DNA of 37,299 bases from contig NZ_NIBS01000001.1 in assembly GCF_002632465.1 (NCBI RefSeq), positions 347,182 through 384,480 of the forward strand. Direction: 5' to 3'. The stretch comes from Xenorhabdus budapestensis (lineage in GTDB: Bacteria; Pseudomonadota; Gammaproteobacteria; Enterobacterales; Enterobacteriaceae). The first letter of the stretch is position 1. Every line of letters begins with the position of its first letter. Shown here piece after piece: positions 35,869 through 37,299 of this stretch. The position numbers and the translations under genes were made by a program. The notes under the pieces are model-generated. The model did no database searches. It saw only the letters and a program-made list of their open reading frames with translations, and was not told the origin of the DNA.

Positions 35869-37107
35869 TCAGCCAAACCAGTGGTGGAACATTAAGCGGA
35901 TGTAATCGAATATACGGCTAAAGAAACCACCCTCTTTGACTTCCTGCATCACGACCAATGGGCGTTGTTCGATCGTTTTACCATCAAGTTGGAAATTGAT
36001 TGTGCCGACTACCTGATCTTTGGCGAGAGGGGCGTGTAGTTCATTGCTATTTAATACATAGCTGGCTTTTAGATCTTTCAGGCGACCACGGGGAATAGTC
36101 AGGTAAACGTCCTTCTCGACACCCAGTTGTACTTTATCAGTATCGCCAAACCAGACTGGCTCAGAAGCAAATTCTTTATCTGCCCGTAATGGCGAAACAG
36201 TTTCAAAGAAACGGAAACCCCAGGTCAGCAGTTTCTTACTGTCAGTTTCACGGCCTTTGAATGTCGGGTTACCCATTATTGTAGTAATCAGGCGCATGTT
36301 ACCTTCAGTCGCAGAGGAAACAAGGTTATATCCAGCACCACTGGTATGGCCGGTTTTGATGCCGTCCACATTCAGGCTCTTATCCCACAACAAACCATTG
36401 CGGTTGGTCTGGCGGATGTTATTGTAAGTGAATTCTTTCTCTTTATAGATGGCATATTCATCCGGCACATCGCGGATCAATGCCTGACCAATCAGCGCCA
36501 TATCATGGGCAGAACTGTATTGGCCTTCTGCATCCAGACCGTGAACAGTTTGGAAGTGGGTGTTTTTCAGTCCTAAACTCTGGACATATTTATTCATCAG
36601 ACTGACGAACGCATCCTGACTACCTGCTACGTAGTCCGCCATTGCTACACAAGCATCATTACCGGATTGCAGGTTAATACCACGGGACAGCATAGCGACA
36701 GAAACTTGATCGCCGGGTTTCAAAAACATCAGAGAAGAACCTTTGAATATAGGATTTCCTGTTGCCCAGGCATCCTTACCTACCGTAACGATATCATTCG
36801 GGCTAATTTTCCCTGATTTGATGGCTTGACCAATAACATAACTGGTCATCATTTTTGTCAGGCTAGCAGGGTCACGGCGGATATCTGAATTCTTTTCGGC
36901 CAATATTTTTCCTGAATTGTAATCAATCAGAATATAGGCTTCGGCCTCGATCTGCGGCACTCCGGGGATCATGGTTTTGAAATTATCATCCGTATTTGCG
37001 AATGCAGAAACATTGGCAGCCAGAGCAATGCTCAGGGCGGCAATTTTAATAAAACGGGAAGTAGCGATACGGGAAGTAACTATACGAGAAGTAACTATGT
37101 ATTTCAT
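35869..37107 (-). CDS. dacA: D-alanyl-D-alanine carboxypeptidase DacA (PBP5)
   Basis: Low-molecular-weight penicillin-binding protein that removes the terminal D-Ala of peptidoglycan pentapeptides; it is held at the outer face of the inner membrane by a C-terminal amphipathic helix. The 412-residue precursor has the three active-site motifs: SLTK (82-85), SGN in [11 protein letters not shown], and KTG in [10 protein letters not shown]. The C-terminal [18 protein letters not shown] matches the E. coli anchor. The signal peptide is cleaved near SAFA|NTDD (after residue 37). Its N region is oddly expanded by a threefold 15-bp repeat (37055-37099) that encodes TSR-I type repeats. Confidence 0.97.
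   Translation of the reverse strand: MKYIVTSRIVTSRIATSRFIKIAALSIALAANVSAFANTDDNFKTMIPGVPQIEAEAYILIDYNSGKILAEKNSDIRRDPASLTKMMTSYVIGQAIKSGKISPNDIVTVGKDAWATGNPIFKGSSLMFLKPGDQVSVAMLSRGINLQSGNDACVAMADYVAGSQDAFVSLMNKYVQSLGLKNTHFQTVHGLDAEGQYSSAHDMALIGQALIRDVPDEYAIYKEKEFTYNNIRQTNRNGLLWDKSLNVDGIKTGHTSGAGYNLVSSATEGNMRLITTIMGNPTFKGRETDSKKLLTWGFRFFETVSPLRADKEFASEPVWFGDTDKVQLGVEKDVYLTIPRGRLKDLKASYVLNSNELHAPLAKDQVVGTINFQLDGKTIEQRPLVVMQEVKEGGFFSRIFDYIRLMFHHWFG
37055..37099. repeat. 15-bp minisatellite in the dacA signal peptide
   Basis: Three tandem 15-bp units: CGGGAAGTAGCGATA, CGGGAAGTAACTATA and CGAGAAGTAACTATG. On the coding (minus) strand they encode residues 4-18 as [15 protein letters not shown]. 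The units differ at a few bases, so the array is not brand new. It adds ten residues and two positive charges to the signal peptide N region. Confidence 0.9.
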
Positions 37108-37299
37108 GATTGATTAGATAACATCCGTGAGAGAAGCATTGATAATAAGCCACATAATAACAAATGACAAAAAGCGTGACATTAAACAAAGTTGGAAGAG
37201 TAGGGCAAACGGGTCTAAATTATACTGACGTAAAACCCACCGTGAGGACTTTCAGCATGTAACCATTATCCCATCCTGCTTTCTGACGCTTAGTTTTCA

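Noticed and set aside
1-37299. CRISPR arrays, insertion sequences, integrases, tRNA genes
   Set aside because: No regularly spaced repeats, transposase or integrase motifs, or tRNA-like sequences were recognised by reading; a tRNAscan and ISfinder search would settle it.

Overview
The window looks like a chromosomal segment of a gamma-proteobacterium of the Enterobacterales, most likely Morganellaceae close to Xenorhabdus or Photorhabdus. That placement is inferred from moderate-to-low GC, housekeeping proteins that align closely with remembered Escherichia coli proteins, and a desferrioxamine/putrebactin-type siderophore locus; no search was run. It opens inside the last gene of an rRNA operon (3' part of 5S rRNA plus terminator).

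Layout. (1) 1-6.9 kb: a conserved housekeeping block, 5S rRNA, yfiM, pssA, patZ, tapT (minus strand) and divergent yfiF (plus strand), as near E. coli rrnG. (2) 7.0-21.96 kb: a complete NRPS-independent siderophore (NIS) island on the plus strand. A candidate Fur-controlled promoter drives an uptake operon: a free-standing IucA/IucC synthetase, a FhuE/FoxA-like TonB receptor, a FhuD-like binding lipoprotein, two FecCD permeases, a FecE-type ATPase and a FhuF-like ferric reductase. After a 418-bp AT-rich gap with striking palindromes comes a biosynthesis operon: PLP diamine-forming decarboxylase, diamine N-monooxygenase and an acyltransferase-NIS synthetase fusion (DfoJ/DfoA/DfoC type), closed by a strong terminator. 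(3) 22.0-29.8 kb, minus strand: mprA-emrAB, a collapsed ygaZ-ygaH fusion and proVWX, in the E. coli order. (4) 30.5-37.1 kb: ogt, cspE, crcB, lipA, lipB, a trkH/trkG-type K+ transporter, ybeD and dacA, resembling the E. coli lip-dac region with rearrangements.

How it works together. The decarboxylase would make cadaverine and/or putrescine, the monooxygenase N-hydroxylates it, the N-terminal domain of the fusion succinylates it, and the synthetase domain(s) join the units into a linear or macrocyclic hydroxamate. The receptor, lipoprotein and ABC importer return the ferric complex and FhuF releases iron by reduction. No dedicated exporter lies in the island.

Most notable points: two paralogous NIS synthetases in one locus, one in the uptake operon; an in-frame deletion fusion of the valine exporter genes ygaZ and ygaH; tandem palindromic repeats upstream of emrA; alternative palindromic structures upstream of the decarboxylase; and a 15-bp tandem repeat inside the dacA signal peptide. 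No CRISPR array, insertion sequence or tRNA gene was seen.
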